Positions 19,708 to 29,535 of a DNA stretch of 64,000 nucleotides are shown here, in pieces. The position numbers and the translations under genes were made by a program. The stretch covers positions 1,120,519 through 1,184,518 of the forward strand of contig BCJU01000003.1 in NCBI GenBank assembly GCA_001600355.1, written 5' to 3'. Origin of the DNA: Meira nashicola. Lineage: Eukaryota; Basidiomycota; Exobasidiomycetes; Exobasidiales; Brachybasidiaceae. Each line of letters opens with the position of its first letter. Within the stretch, counting starts at the first letter, position 1. The notes below the pieces were generated by a model. It saw nothing but the letters and a program-made list of their open reading frames with translations, had not been told where the DNA came from and made no database searches.

Positions 19708-20085
19708 TTTTATGATATCTGGAATGTGAATTAATAAGAGATGATGGAGATCAAGAAAGTTGAAAAGCTGAAAAAAGGTGGTGGATGAAAGAGGGAGAAA
19801 TTATTATTTCTTTCCTCCTCTTTTTTATAATCCAAATTATGATGTAATAAAAGTGCGGTAACGCGAGATAATTTAGCATACCTCGGAGCTCCTTAAAAAC
19901 ACGGATGAATGCACGCCTCTGCTAAATTAAGTTGAAAAGAAAAAGGGAAATCGAATACACATTATCATGTTTACTCATTTCGGGTTACAAAAGAAGAAGA
20001 AAGATATTTGGAAAGTGCGGAAATGATATTTATCAAGATGTAAGCATGAATGCTGTTAATGAATCATTCAAAGTAGTAGTTCTTT
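19708..20085. other. Intergenic region between the two glycine-rich paralogs
   Basis: 378 bp, AT-rich, presumably the promoter of copy 1 and the 3' region of copy 2. A CT-rich leader lies next to the copy 1 start. No open frame of interest. Confidence 0.55.
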
Positions 20086-20649
20086 CTAGCTTGAATCGGG
20101 AGTAGCAGTGCAAACCATTCCGCTACTATCTTGATCTGATTCATCACTTGGTTGACAATCCAAATTTGTGGCACTTCCACCTTGAACGTCAAATTGAACG
20201 AAAATAGTACCATCTTTTGCGATATCAAGTTGAAAGTTTACTTTTTGATCAAAAGCCGAAATACCTGCACCAATATCAACATTTGATTGATTAAATCTAA
20301 AACCAGTTCCTAAACCACTAATTGTTTTATTAACATCATTAGGATCACTAAGACCAATATTTGAACCTCCTCCGAATCCATCATCAGCTTCATAATCAAA
20401 TCCACCTCCTCCTTGAATATGTCCAAAAGGTCTTAAATAACCATCATAATTAAATCCTGTTTTACCTGACGCTGTTTCTTCATCACTTGAATTGAAATAG
20501 GAAAATTTGAAATTGTATAATTGTTTACGTCCTGCTCTTTTTTCGATCGCGATTGCATTAACGGAAATGTTTAAGATTGTTAAATAAAACCCAACAAACA
20601 TTGCAAGGCTAAACATCATTCCAGCCATTGTAAAAGAAAAGCGAGTCAT
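20086..20649 (-). CDS. Secreted glycine-rich protein, copy 2
   Basis: 187 residues, a tandem paralog of the 19180-19707 gene in the same orientation with a 378-bp gap. The N-terminal hydrophobic stretch ('FSLAMFVGFYLTILNISVNA') fits a signal peptide and is followed by a dibasic 'EKRAGRK', which resembles a Kex2 processing site. The Gly-rich core keeps 'GAGISAFDQK', 'FGGG.NIG', the FNQ motif and the two C-terminal Cys. The mature part before the core is more diverged than the core. Function is unknown; the duplication next to other secreted-protein genes suggests a role outside the cell. Confidence 0.8.
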   Translation of the reverse strand: MTRFSFTMAGMMFSLAMFVGFYLTILNISVNAIAIEKRAGRKQLYNFKFSYFNSSDEETASGKTGFNYDGYLRPFGHIQGGGGFDYEADDGFGGGSNIGLSDPNDVNKTISGLGTGFRFNQSNVDIGAGISAFDQKVNFQLDIAKDGTIFVQFDVQGGSATNLDCQPSDESDQDSSGMVCTATPDSS

Positions 20650-20958
20650 GATCGTTGAGGGTTAGGTGTAGGATGGAAAAGATTGGTTGAGGTATATGGA
20701 GAGATGGTGGAAGTCTGAGTAAAGGTTTTACCAACAAAGACACGGTTTTAAAAGAAGAACACGCACAAGTACCCTTTTCGGGGTTCCGTGGCGAAAACTG
20801 TTTATTTGATCAATTTCGGCTCCGTTCTCGTTTGAATACGAAATGAAGAAAGGCTTGGCGTACATTGTCTCATCTTCTATTATAAATTCTTTTAAAATGC
20901 AGGCTCTGAATTGGAATAAGGCAATTTAAAACTACATTTATTGAAGTGTCAGAACAAT
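20650..20958. other. Intergenic region between glycine-rich copy 2 and SKI3
   Basis: 309 bp holding the copy 2 promoter and the SKI3 3' end. It contains a TTCGGGG string at 20777-20783 in the opposite orientation to that of most lysine-rich family promoters. Nothing else recognised. Confidence 0.5.
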
Positions 20959-23900
20959 CTATGCAATCAACGTATCGCGGAGGATGAATAAAGATGAAGT
21001 TGTACAAGGATCCGCTTTGATAGCTTCAAGAGCGGAAATTGATGGTATCATTGTAGGATCCGTTTCAATTTCAGTCTGTTTGCTATACATCAATTTAGCA
21101 ACACTTTCCATACGTAAAGCTTGTCCGATTGAATCCTCATTTGCTTCGCTACTGTTTCTCACTGCTTGTGTATAACTTTGTGATTCTTGCAATGCCTCTT
21201 GAGCTTCATTATTCTCATCCTGAGCAGTTAAACGAAGAAGTGTTTGTACTAATGTACGTCTTGCTGATAATGATTGTTTCGCATCACTGCGTAAGCGCAT
21301 TAAAGCGGATTGCACATCACCATTGTAAAGATCTAAAAGAGTGAATAATGTTGTAGCATCGTTTAAGCTAATTCCATCGAATTGTGTCTTTCGAATTTGA
21401 TATAATTGCATCAAATCACTCTGTACTGCTTCCAATTGTTCTTCGTTATTTGTAAGCCAACTCATAACAGTCAAAATAATCATTGCATCAAATGCTTGTG
21501 GATCATCAGCTAAAATATCCATCAAGACATTTTCTCCTTCTTCTTGTTTATTTTGTGACCACAAAATGCGAGCAATAAGAATAGAAATTGTTTCTTTGCC
21601 TGATCGAACTTCGCTAGAAAGATCCTCTCCCAAACTCGCTCGCAGCCCTTCAAGATCTTCAAGGGATTGTTGTAATGATGCAATAGCAGCACTGGTATCC
21701 CCTATACCGAAATATGCCAAACCAATCGTACAATGTGCGTTCAATCGTGCTCGCTCTAAATCTCCTTTGGAAGCATGTAAAGTAGTCTTTTGCTGTTCCG
21801 AATTCGCTTCATTTGTACTTCCTTCCAATAAGCCAAGGCACATTTCCATACTTTCAATCGCTTTTTCATATCTACCACAAGAAAGGTGAATTCTTCCTAG
21901 ATTAGACATACAAATAGCAAACAATTGCGCCTTCTCTGTCGATTCTTCTTGCTCATATTGATATTCCAAAATAGTTGAAGCAGCATTAATTCTCTCTGTC
22001 GCTTCTTCAGATTGACCTAATCGCTCAGCAAATAAAGCAGAAAGATGAAGGGCTGAGATATCATTCGATCTCCTTGACAAATAGAGAGATAAAGCTGAAG
22101 ATGCATTATTCATCAATACGTTCGATGGTTCGCTTGTATTACGCATATGCTTGAATGTCGAATTGGCAAATCCATAAATTGCTTCTAATGTACCTTCTTG
22201 ATCGATGGTAAATGCGTGACGATAAAATGCACGACTTGCTTCATTTTGTCCTTTTTGATCAGCTACAAGTGCTTGTCCTACCCATGCTTGAACAAATTCA
22301 GAATCCATAGTTTGAGCACGTACAAATGCTTCATTTGCCAATTCGAAATCTTCGTGAACAAGGTATAAAAATCCTAAATTAGTCCATGCTGTAATATCTT
22401 TGCTATCGCATTCGATCGCTTTGATGAAACAATGCTGAGCTAAAGGAACGCCATGATCAAAGACAAGTGTTCCCAAAGTACACCAATACATTCCGTTGCC
22501 AGGTTCTAATTTCAATGCTTCTTTTGCACATGCAATCGCTTGTGCTTGTGTTTCTTTCCAAATTGTTTCATCTTTTTCTGAATGGATCTGGTCATCTTGC
22601 CCATAAAAAAAGTCATTGCGCTGTCTCATATCATTACTGAGATCTTGCAATGCAACGCACAAGTCTAGCCAAGCCGATCCTGCCAGCTCTTCGTCCTCTC
22701 CAATCAAGGAAATTCGAATCTTGCAGACATATGCAGATACAAATCGTAATGCTCTTGTAAGATCGGTAGCAGTAAACTTTTTGTCCTTCGAAATTGAACC
22801 AAACACTTTTTCTTTTGTCACGGAAGAGATAGCCGGAACTTTTTCATCAGTAGAAACTTCTTCTGACAATGTAGATAATTTAGACATTATTTTTTCGAAA
22901 AAAGTTACGTCTGTTGAAATGCGGTCCATTCGGCACAAATGAGAGATCCCATCAGCTACCACCTTCCAACAAGCGGCATTCCTTTTGTCGCTCTTCAACA
23001 CTCTTAAAACAATCACTATGGCTGAATATAATCCTTTACGAGAGCGGTCCACATATCCCTGCTTACCTTGCTGTAAGGCTAATTGAAGTTTAATCTCAGC
23101 CAAAGCAATTTTTACAGGAGCTAAATCTGACTTTTCCTTTGAAACAAGCTGAAAAAGTTCAATAGCTTCTTCATACATGCCCAACTCCTTTTGAACATTT
23201 GCAATACTAAATGCAGCTTGCCAAGCATCTTGATCTGATTGAAGTTGTCGTGCTCGTTCATACGTTTTAATTGCTGCACTTTGACGGCCAGAAGCAAGAT
23301 AAGCGTCACCTAAACGCATCCATATCCCATGATTATCGGGAAAGCTACGAAGGGCAACTTGAAAAGCAATAATTGCTCTTTCGTAATTCGTTCTTGCCAA
23401 TTCAGTAGATCCAATTGCATTCCAAGCCCATGCATTCTTTGTCGTATGACGCCTTTGTGCAGTAGAAGAAATAGAAGATTGTGATTGTTGTTGAAACATC
23501 CAAGATCCACCTTCTGCTTCAATAGTTCTACGTGCAACCAAGTCAACCAGATCCCAATCTTCCTCTTCAGCATACATTTCGGCCAACCTTTTAGCTGCTT
23601 CATTTTCCCTTGCATCAAGTTCAAATGCTTTTTGAAAACATTTCGATGCCCTTTGCGGATCTTTGGGTTCGGATACTGTGGCATAAAATAAACCTAAAGA
23701 TGTGAAAGCAGGTGCATAAGCAGCATCTCTCTTTAGAGCAGTAATAAAACATGAGAATGCTTGTTCACGATCTTCTCTGTGATGACCACCCATGTTCCAT
23801 AAACACTGACCTAATCTCCAATAAGCTTTCGCTTGATCTTGTGCGTTGGCTTCCTTGTCTGTATCCAACTCTTCAATCACTGCTCTCAACTCTACTTGCG

Positions 23901-25581
23901 CATCTTCCAATTGACCTATTTGTACATCACACCATGCTACTTCTAGTCGAGCTTCCCTATCGGGACTTTTAAAGAGAGAAAGTGCTCGTCTAGCCTCATA
24001 AGATGTTTCATGTCTCTCTTTCCCATTGTTTGCAATCACAGTCGAAAATACTTCTCTGGCTTGCGTCCATTTGTTTGCAGTTTGCAATATCGTTCCTTTT
24101 GCCATTGAAGCTTCCAAATTCTCATTGTCTTTTGATAAAACTTCTTCGCATAATCGTGAAGCGCGAGAATGATGCTGAGGAGGATGAATAAAGGTCAAGG
24201 ATATGGCCAAAAGCGATTCAAGAGATGGACGAGTGCCATCTTCAAGAGAGATTCCCAGTTCATTTGTCAACCTTCGAAGGACGCTCAAAGCAGCTGATGC
24301 CAATTCTGAACATGACATCCAATCACGATCGATGAAATAAAGGATAGCAGCGATCCTATGAGCTAATAATGATTCAGGCGCTTGCTCCAATCCATCCAAT
24401 GCTAATATTAGAGGGTCAGGCTGTTGTACTACCACATCTTCTTCTTCCTGTCTCTTCTTTCTTTCTTCCAAGAATTGCTTATCCTTAATAGAAACCAACA
24501 ATGCTTCCAAAGATTTGCTGAGTCCGGATCGAGGAAAGTGATGAATGTAGGCGCGTAATCGTTGTCGATCCAAGTCGGCTAGATGAAGTACATCTTGCCA
24601 TTCCAAAACAATGGACCAAGCAAGCTCATCCGAAACATTTATTGAAACAATTCCGTTGGCCAACTCTTGAACGCTTTCGAGGGCTTCCTTCTTTCTCCTT
24701 GTATGCTGTATATCATCTTCCGTAGATTTGGTCGACGTAGCAGCTGTTCCGCTAGGACCGGCAACTTGCCCTGCTGGATTCGGCAAAGCCTTCAAAATGT
24801 TGTATCGATATAATAACAATTTATGTTCAGCCTCTCTCCTTGCTTCATCGGAAGCTTGAATATGAGACAACACTTGATCGTACAGCTCCGGAAGTTTTGA
24901 TGTACTCCAAACCTCTAAACCGATTTCGTTCTTTAGTACTTCCCGACTCTTGCTCATAGATTCCAATCGATTCTTTCTCTTTTCTGTCTCTCTATCTATT
25001 ATCCTTTGCTCAGATTCTTCTTTCAATTGAATGATCTCGTTCAAAACCTTGAATGAATCATGATGAATTGCCATTTGCGCGTCAAATGTCGTAGTTGCTG
25101 TTGGATTCGTTTGATCTGGCGAGGGTAAAGTGGACAATGTAGCATAATATGGCGAGGATGGTAGATAGAACGATAGAGATTCAGCGAGTTGAGAAGAAGA
25201 TCCTTCATCACGTTGAATTTGTACCAGCTTTTGTAAGTGTTCAGCACATTTTGTTGCATCATCTGCTTTAACTGATTGGTCCATCAATTGTTCCAGCAAG
25301 GTGATCAATTTATCCCATTGTTTCGTTTCTGTAAGCAATTTTTCCAATCCTTGCCATGCTAATTGTTGAGTAGGTTGTATTTCGATCGCTTTCCTATACA
25401 AATCTTCACTTTCATCTTTTTTATTTTCGTTTAATAATGCTAATGCTTTGAATACGTGTGCGTTATAATTATTTGACTCTGATTCCAATACTTCATCTGC
25501 TGCTTCAATAGCAGATTGCCAATCTTTTGCTTGAAGAGCATCTCTTGAAGCTTTCAATTTTGACTTTATGAAGCTTGACAT
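20959..25581 (-). CDS. SKI3: Ski complex TPR subunit Ski3
   Basis: 1540 residues from the ATG at 25581 ('MSSFIKSKLKASRDALQAKD'); the frame extends 18 bases further only to a TTG. The protein is built almost wholly of tetratricopeptide repeats. The N-terminal repeats ('DWQSAIEAADEVLE', 'NYNAHVFKALALLNENKKD') match the Ski3/TTC37 family, and size is close to human TTC37 (~1560). Clear central repeats include 'AYAPAFTSLGLFYATVSE', 'AWAWNAIGSTELARTNYERA' and 'ITAWTNLGFLYLVHEDFELA'. Ski3 scaffolds Ski2 and Ski8 in the cytoplasm and feeds mRNA to the exosome for 3'-5' decay and non-stop decay. One continuous exon of 4.6 kb. Assignment is firm. Confidence 0.93.
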   Translation of the reverse strand: MSSFIKSKLKASRDALQAKDWQSAIEAADEVLESESNNYNAHVFKALALLNENKKDESEDLYRKAIEIQPTQQLAWQGLEKLLTETKQWDKLITLLEQLMDQSVKADDATKCAEHLQKLVQIQRDEGSSSQLAESLSFYLPSSPYYATLSTLPSPDQTNPTATTTFDAQMAIHHDSFKVLNEIIQLKEESEQRIIDRETEKRKNRLESMSKSREVLKNEIGLEVWSTSKLPELYDQVLSHIQASDEARREAEHKLLLYRYNILKALPNPAGQVAGPSGTAATSTKSTEDDIQHTRRKKEALESVQELANGIVSINVSDELAWSIVLEWQDVLHLADLDRQRLRAYIHHFPRSGLSKSLEALLVSIKDKQFLEERKKRQEEEDVVVQQPDPLILALDGLEQAPESLLAHRIAAILYFIDRDWMSCSELASAALSVLRRLTNELGISLEDGTRPSLESLLAISLTFIHPPQHHSRASRLCEEVLSKDNENLEASMAKGTILQTANKWTQAREVFSTVIANNGKERHETSYEARRALSLFKSPDREARLEVAWCDVQIGQLEDAQVELRAVIEELDTDKEANAQDQAKAYWRLGQCLWNMGGHHREDREQAFSCFITALKRDAAYAPAFTSLGLFYATVSEPKDPQRASKCFQKAFELDARENEAAKRLAEMYAEEEDWDLVDLVARRTIEAEGGSWMFQQQSQSSISSTAQRRHTTKNAWAWNAIGSTELARTNYERAIIAFQVALRSFPDNHGIWMRLGDAYLASGRQSAAIKTYERARQLQSDQDAWQAAFSIANVQKELGMYEEAIELFQLVSKEKSDLAPVKIALAEIKLQLALQQGKQGYVDRSRKGLYSAIVIVLRVLKSDKRNAACWKVVADGISHLCRMDRISTDVTFFEKIMSKLSTLSEEVSTDEKVPAISSVTKEKVFGSISKDKKFTATDLTRALRFVSAYVCKIRISLIGEDEELAGSAWLDLCVALQDLSNDMRQRNDFFYGQDDQIHSEKDETIWKETQAQAIACAKEALKLEPGNGMYWCTLGTLVFDHGVPLAQHCFIKAIECDSKDITAWTNLGFLYLVHEDFELANEAFVRAQTMDSEFVQAWVGQALVADQKGQNEASRAFYRHAFTIDQEGTLEAIYGFANSTFKHMRNTSEPSNVLMNNASSALSLYLSRRSNDISALHLSALFAERLGQSEEATERINAASTILEYQYEQEESTEKAQLFAICMSNLGRIHLSCGRYEKAIESMEMCLGLLEGSTNEANSEQQKTTLHASKGDLERARLNAHCTIGLAYFGIGDTSAAIASLQQSLEDLEGLRASLGEDLSSEVRSGKETISILIARILWSQNKQEEGENVLMDILADDPQAFDAMIILTVMSWLTNNEEQLEAVQSDLMQLYQIRKTQFDGISLNDATTLFTLLDLYNGDVQSALMRLRSDAKQSLSARRTLVQTLLRLTAQDENNEAQEALQESQSYTQAVRNSSEANEDSIGQALRMESVAKLMYSKQTEIETDPTMIPSISALEAIKADPCTTSSLFILRDTLIA

Positions 25582-26350
25582 CCTATCATTGACCAGCAAC
25601 TAGATTAAAAAGCTTCCTATTGATCAGGAGCAAAATATCGATTGAGAAGTCAAAGTGGAGCTAAAAACACGCTTAAAAAATTAGAGTAAGAACATTTGTC
25701 TGTATTACCAATAATGATCGTCCACGCAGCTTCATCTGTAAACTGGCTTGAGCTCAATTTCTTCCTAACAAGCAACGCCGCCGTAAAGGTTTGCAAAGGC
25801 GGCACTGCACAAGGCAACGCTGCGCCCGCCCGCCTTTCCGCGCTTAATATACGTTTTGATCAAAGTCTGAGCTAAAGTGCTTCACGAAGTTCTAAGAAGA
25901 AGTGAATACGCTTCTGCTAAGCTCAACACCGATGACGTGCACGAATTGATTAATGTCGACGTGCTTTTAGGGTACGCTCAGACGAGCGGGCAAGAAGGTA
26001 AATTGATTGTACACGCAAGCAATTAATGTGTGTCAACAGTGTTTAAGTGCTGCTTTTGTAGAAATGCACATTTAAAGTGTTCGTGGCAACCTTTGTTCCT
26101 TCTTAACTCTTCTCCTCGTAATTTGGACCATTCGCAAATTCGACAAAAGAAACGATAACGAGAAAAGAAGTTCATTGATTTTTTTAAACACCTGATCAAT
26201 TCTCGTTGTTATTTTAATTCGTATTTGATCTAGTACGAGTGAGTATTAATTCAATCAAAACAACAATCGTTTCCCTGTGTTTACCCTTTCATTCTTCTTC
26301 CCCTTGCACACCAAACAGACGCTCATATCTGATTCCATCAACCATTCATT
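25582..26350. other. Divergent intergenic region with GC-rich inverted repeat
   Basis: 769 bp between SKI3 and the RRM gene. A GC-rich patch (25776-25850) stands out from AT-rich surroundings and includes a 6-bp perfect inverted repeat, GCCGCC (25777-25782) and GGCGGC (25798-25803). No tRNA or other RNA gene could be made from it. The remainder is probably promoter sequence. Confidence 0.5.
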
Positions 26351-27235
26351 ATGACTGATCCTGTTAACACTGCTGCTCCCGGTCCAGGCGGCGCTGAGGC
26401 TCAAGTGAGCAGCACTGCTGCTGTTGATGATGCCAACAAGGTCTTCGCCGGTAACCTTGCTTTCTCCACAACTGAAGATGAATTGAAATCCGTCTTTGCT
26501 GAAGCAGGTTCGGTTACTCATATTCAAATCATTAAACGTGGTACACGTTCATTGGGTTATGGTTTTGTTACCTTTGCCACTGAAGCTGAAGCACAAAAAG
26601 CCGTTTCTTCTTTAGACAAGAAGGAAATTGCCGGTCGTGAGATCAACGTTGAAGGTGCAAAGCCACAATTGCTTGCTAGACACAACGATTCCGGCAATAC
26701 AACTGGTGAAGGTGCTGACGGAAAGGGCAAATCAGGCAACCGTCGTCGTAATAACAAGGCTGTTCGTGGTGCCCGTAATGGCGGAATTGCATCTTCTCGT
26801 CGTCCTCGTACCGATGAAGGTGAAGAAGGAACTGAAGAAGATGTGAAAGAAAACGGAGCTGGTAAGAAGGCCACTAATGGTGCCAAGCCTGCCCGTCAAC
26901 CACGCAAGCCAAAGGGACCACCAGAAGGAGAACCAAGCAAGACTTTATTGTTCGTTGCTAACTTGCCTTTCCGCTTCACTGATGAGCAACTCAAGGAAGC
27001 ATTCGCCGGTTTCCAAGTCAAGAGTGCCAAGGTGATCAAACGTTTCTACGGTCAACGTACGAAAGGTTTTGGCTTTGTGAATATGGAAACAGAAGAGGAA
27101 CAACAACGTGCACTCAAGGAATTGAATGGCAAAACTGTTGAAGGTCGTGCGTTATCCCTCAAGGTTGCCATTGAAGGTGAAGACCGCAAGGCTGCCAAAG
27201 AAGCCGAAGAGGCTGGTGCCCAAGCTACTGCTTGA
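26351..27235 (+). CDS. RNA-binding protein with two RRM domains
   Basis: 294 residues. RRM1 spans ~28-105 with RNP2 'KVFAGNLAF' and RNP1 'LGYGFVTF'; RRM2 spans ~195-272 with RNP2 'TLLFVANLPF' and RNP1 'KGFGFVNM'. The two are joined by a basic, Arg/Gly/Lys-rich linker (~115-190). The C-terminus is Ala/Glu-rich. Codon use is strongly biased to a small set of C-ending and abundant codons, unlike the AT-rich neighbours, which suggests high expression. Family members act in mRNA or ribosome-related RNA handling; I cannot assign a specific orthologue. Confidence 0.9.
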   Translation: MTDPVNTAAPGPGGAEAQVSSTAAVDDANKVFAGNLAFSTTEDELKSVFAEAGSVTHIQIIKRGTRSLGYGFVTFATEAEAQKAVSSLDKKEIAGREINVEGAKPQLLARHNDSGNTTGEGADGKGKSGNRRRNNKAVRGARNGGIASSRRPRTDEGEEGTEEDVKENGAGKKATNGAKPARQPRKPKGPPEGEPSKTLLFVANLPFRFTDEQLKEAFAGFQVKSAKVIKRFYGQRTKGFGFVNMETEEEQQRALKELNGKTVEGRALSLKVAIEGEDRKAAKEAEEAGAQATA

Positions 27236-27355
27236 GACTTAATTATCAAGGGTAAATGTCCGTTTTAAGTGACAAATCTTGAATGCTCTGTTCTATACAT
27301 AATGTTCAACCTTTTTTAAACATATTGTGATTGCCAGTGTACGAGTTTGTGTATG

Positions 27356-27365
27356 AATCGGGGCT
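27356..27365 (+). promoter_or_regulatory. AATCGGGGCT element upstream of member B
   Basis: Its last base lies 82 bp before the member B start codon. The 10-mer is identical to that of member E, and the orientation relative to the gene is the same as in D, E and G. Confidence 0.45.
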
Positions 27366-27446
27366 AAGGTACATTGTCGATAGTTGACATTTAAGCTTCG
27401 CACTTTCAAAAGTTTTGTCCAATCCTCTGTCCTCCATCGAGACAGA

Positions 27447-28154
27447 ATGATTTGGTTTGACATTATTCTCATTGCCGTCTTGACGATTGTTGGTGCTCTT
27501 TCTGGTATCTGTGGGATTCCAGTAGGAGAATCTCATTCTACGCCATCACCCATCCGTTTAACCACTCCTGCAGGTGAAATGGTAGCAAAACTTATGCTTG
27601 ATGAAAGCGATTATGAAATTCAATCTTCTCCTAAATTTTTAAAGGAAAGAGAACGAAATTCACCTCCTGAAGTTGAATCAAAAGGGGAAAGTTTATATGC
27701 ACAAAGAAAGCGAAGAAGAATTTCGAATTTGATCAGAAAGGAAGGTTTAAATCCTGAAGAAGCTGAGAGAAAATATCTTAAAGTTAATAATGATAATCAA
27801 AATTTATGGCGAAAAAAAAATATTGAAAGAAGAAGAGAGATGAATAGAAATGCATGGCGTAAAACATATCCAAAAATGAAAGGAAGAAGAAATGAATATA
27901 AACGAAAACTTTATCAAATTAAACAAGCTTTAAATCCAAAAAAGATAGAAAGAGGTTCAGGTTCTCGAAGTTATACGGCTAAACATGAACGTCATTTTCA
28001 GCAAAAAGTTCAAGAAGGATTATCTCATTCTGAAGCAAAAGAATTAACGGATAAACATATTGAACAATTAAAGAACAAAGATCGTATGAAATCAAAGATT
28101 CAATATGAAAAAAAGAAAGCCAAAGGGAAAGTCAACCCAAACAATCCACAATAA
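27447..28154 (+). CDS. Secreted lysine-rich module protein (family member B)
   Basis: 235 residues from the ATG at 27447; the open frame upstream begins at a TTG and is not used. A signal peptide ('MIWFDIILIAVLTIVGALS') is followed by the family's N-terminal box, 'SPIRLTTPAGEMVAKLMLDE' plus 'SDYE'. Module copies are 'ISNLIRKEGLNPEEAERKYL' and, near the C-terminus, 'HFQQKVQEGLSHSEAKELT'. The mature chain has no cysteine after the 'GICG' close to the predicted cleavage region and is strongly basic. It is the only family member on the plus strand and converges on member C with only 31 bp between stop codons. Function is unknown. Confidence 0.8.
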   Translation: MIWFDIILIAVLTIVGALSGICGIPVGESHSTPSPIRLTTPAGEMVAKLMLDESDYEIQSSPKFLKERERNSPPEVESKGESLYAQRKRRRISNLIRKEGLNPEEAERKYLKVNNDNQNLWRKKNIERRREMNRNAWRKTYPKMKGRRNEYKRKLYQIKQALNPKKIERGSGSRSYTAKHERHFQQKVQEGLSHSEAKELTDKHIEQLKNKDRMKSKIQYEKKKAKGKVNPNNPQ

Positions 28155-28185
28155 AAAGATCAATCTTGATTGGTAAGAGATTTGA

Positions 28186-28646
28186 TTATCTTTTTTTAGC
28201 TTTTATACGTTCAGCGTAAAATTTCACTTTATCTTTATTTTTTTCTCTCCAACGTTTATTACGTTCGCTTAACTTTTTCATTTCTGTTTCTTCTGCTTTT
28301 TTAGCATCCATTCCATTTTTCATATTTCTTTTTATAGCATTAAACTTTCTACGTTGATAAACGCTATTTGCTTTTTTCACCTTTGCTCCTGGTATTTTGG
28401 TAAGAATGGGTTGTTTTGGTCTGGTTTATAGGGAAATAGGCATCAATTACCAACCCTAGAAATCCTATTTGATAAAACTCACTCATACTTATAATCTCCT
28501 TCTTCCAAAAAGATTTGCGCAATATAGTTGCCGTATTCTGTGTGCAAGCGTAAAGGAGAACTTTCACCTGTTCTCTTTTGCAAAATGATAGGAAACACTG
28601 TTTGAATTGTTAAAAGAACGATGATAAAAACAAGAATGTTTGCCAT
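28186..28646 (-). CDS. Secreted lysine-rich module protein (family member C), one intron
   Basis: Two exons, 28483-28646 and 28186-28420, joined across a 62-bp intron (28421-28482) with a GTGAGT donor and CAG acceptor, give 132 residues. Without splicing the frame hits TGA exactly at the donor. The spliced model restores family features on both sides. Exon 1 gives a signal peptide ('MANILVFIIVLLTIQTVFPI') and the N-terminal box 'SPLRLHTEYGNYIAQIFLEE' then 'GDYKYE'. Exon 2 gives 'NSVYQRRK', also found as 'NSVYQKKK' in member D, and one module, 'KFNAIKRNMKNGMDAKKAEE' with 'RWREKN'. It is the shortest member and has a single module. A CAG acceptor further downstream would cause a premature stop, so the proximal one is chosen. 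Confidence 0.75.
28421..28482 (-). other. Phase-2 intron of family member C
   Basis: 62 bp, GTGAGT...CAG. It lies directly after the conserved N-terminal box, where members B and D read straight through. Supported by frame restoration and family alignment; transcripts were not available. Confidence 0.75.
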
Positions 28647-28748
28647 TTCTCAACAAGATGGAAGAAGGGAACAATATATATTTGTTAAGCACTTAACACT
28701 TTATCTTATCGAACATGGTCAACGTGATTGCGTGCTCTGGCTGTGACT

Positions 28749-29435
28749 TTACTCTGTCGGTGACGTATCTTTTTGCTTCATCATTTTTTTCAATTCATTC
28801 TTTGCCTTCCATCTCTTTTGTGTTTGACGAACACGTTCACGACGATCAATCATGAATTCTTTCGCTTCTTCTTCTGCTTGATCTTTATTCATTCCATTCC
28901 TTATATTTCTATCAAATCGATATTGAAACTTTAAAAGATGAGTTTTAATCCTTCCTTGTTCTTTTCCTATTTGAATATTCGGGGATTTCATTTTTATTTG
29001 TTTCTTTGGCTTCAATGCGTATGCTAAACTACGTTCTTTTGACCATTTTGCTAAAACGATCTTTTCTGCGGTCTCTTTATCATACCCTTTCTCGTTCATC
29101 AATTCTTCAATGTGCTTAGACTTCTTTTTTTGATAAACGCTATTAGGGTCAATCATTGGCCTTCCTGCCCTTTTTCCTTTACGAGATTTGGGTATAATAT
29201 CCTCTATTGGTTTAAATGAAGTTGTTGAATGATCTTGTTGACCTTCATATTGATAATCTTGTCCTTCTAAGAATATTCGCGCGGCTTCTTTTCCCGCAGC
29301 AGTTTCTATGTGCAAAGGTGATGAACTTGATTTAGGACTATCAGTAGGACTGGAATATATAAAATTAATGTTGAAAATTATTGTAAGCCACAAAACAATT
29401 GCTGATACCATCTTTTGTTTAGCGAGAAACGACAT
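28749..29435 (-). CDS. Secreted lysine-rich module protein (family member D)
   Basis: 228 residues from the ATG at 29435 (220 from a second ATG at 29411). The open frame continues 189 bases upstream into the next gene's 3' end, but that part is not a plausible N-terminus. A hydrophobic signal segment ('MVSAIVLWLTIIFNINFIYS') is followed by the family box 'SPLHIETAAGKEAARIFLEG' and 'QDYQYE'. After 'NSVYQKKK' come module copies 'IEELMNEKGYDKETAEKIVL' and 'FDRNIRNGMNKDQAEEEAKE', then a basic tail. No cysteine in the mature chain. Gaps to neighbours are ~100 bp on each side. Closest to B and C in the N-terminal box. Confidence 0.8.
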   Translation of the reverse strand: MSFLAKQKMVSAIVLWLTIIFNINFIYSSPTDSPKSSSSPLHIETAAGKEAARIFLEGQDYQYEGQQDHSTTSFKPIEDIIPKSRKGKRAGRPMIDPNSVYQKKKSKHIEELMNEKGYDKETAEKIVLAKWSKERSLAYALKPKKQIKMKSPNIQIGKEQGRIKTHLLKFQYRFDRNIRNGMNKDQAEEEAKEFMIDRRERVRQTQKRWKAKNELKKMMKQKDTSPTE

Positions 29436-29512
29436 GGAAGAGGGGAAGTGAAAGAGATGAATATATAAATTGTTGAAAAAAAAAACAATCGTAAATACAC
29501 AAAAGATTTTAT

Positions 29513-29522
29513 AGCCCCGAAA
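29513..29522 (-). promoter_or_regulatory. TTTCGGGGCT element upstream of member D
   Basis: Coding-strand reading TTTCGGGGCT, ending 78 bases before the 29435 start and followed at once by a TATAAAA string. Same orientation and near-identical distance as in B, E and G. Confidence 0.45.
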
Positions 29523-29535
29523 ATGTGCATTTTTA

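Noticed and set aside
28364..28567. Unspliced 67-codon open frame over the member C intron
   Set aside because: It is in another frame from the family motifs; splicing 28421-28482 explains the locus better.
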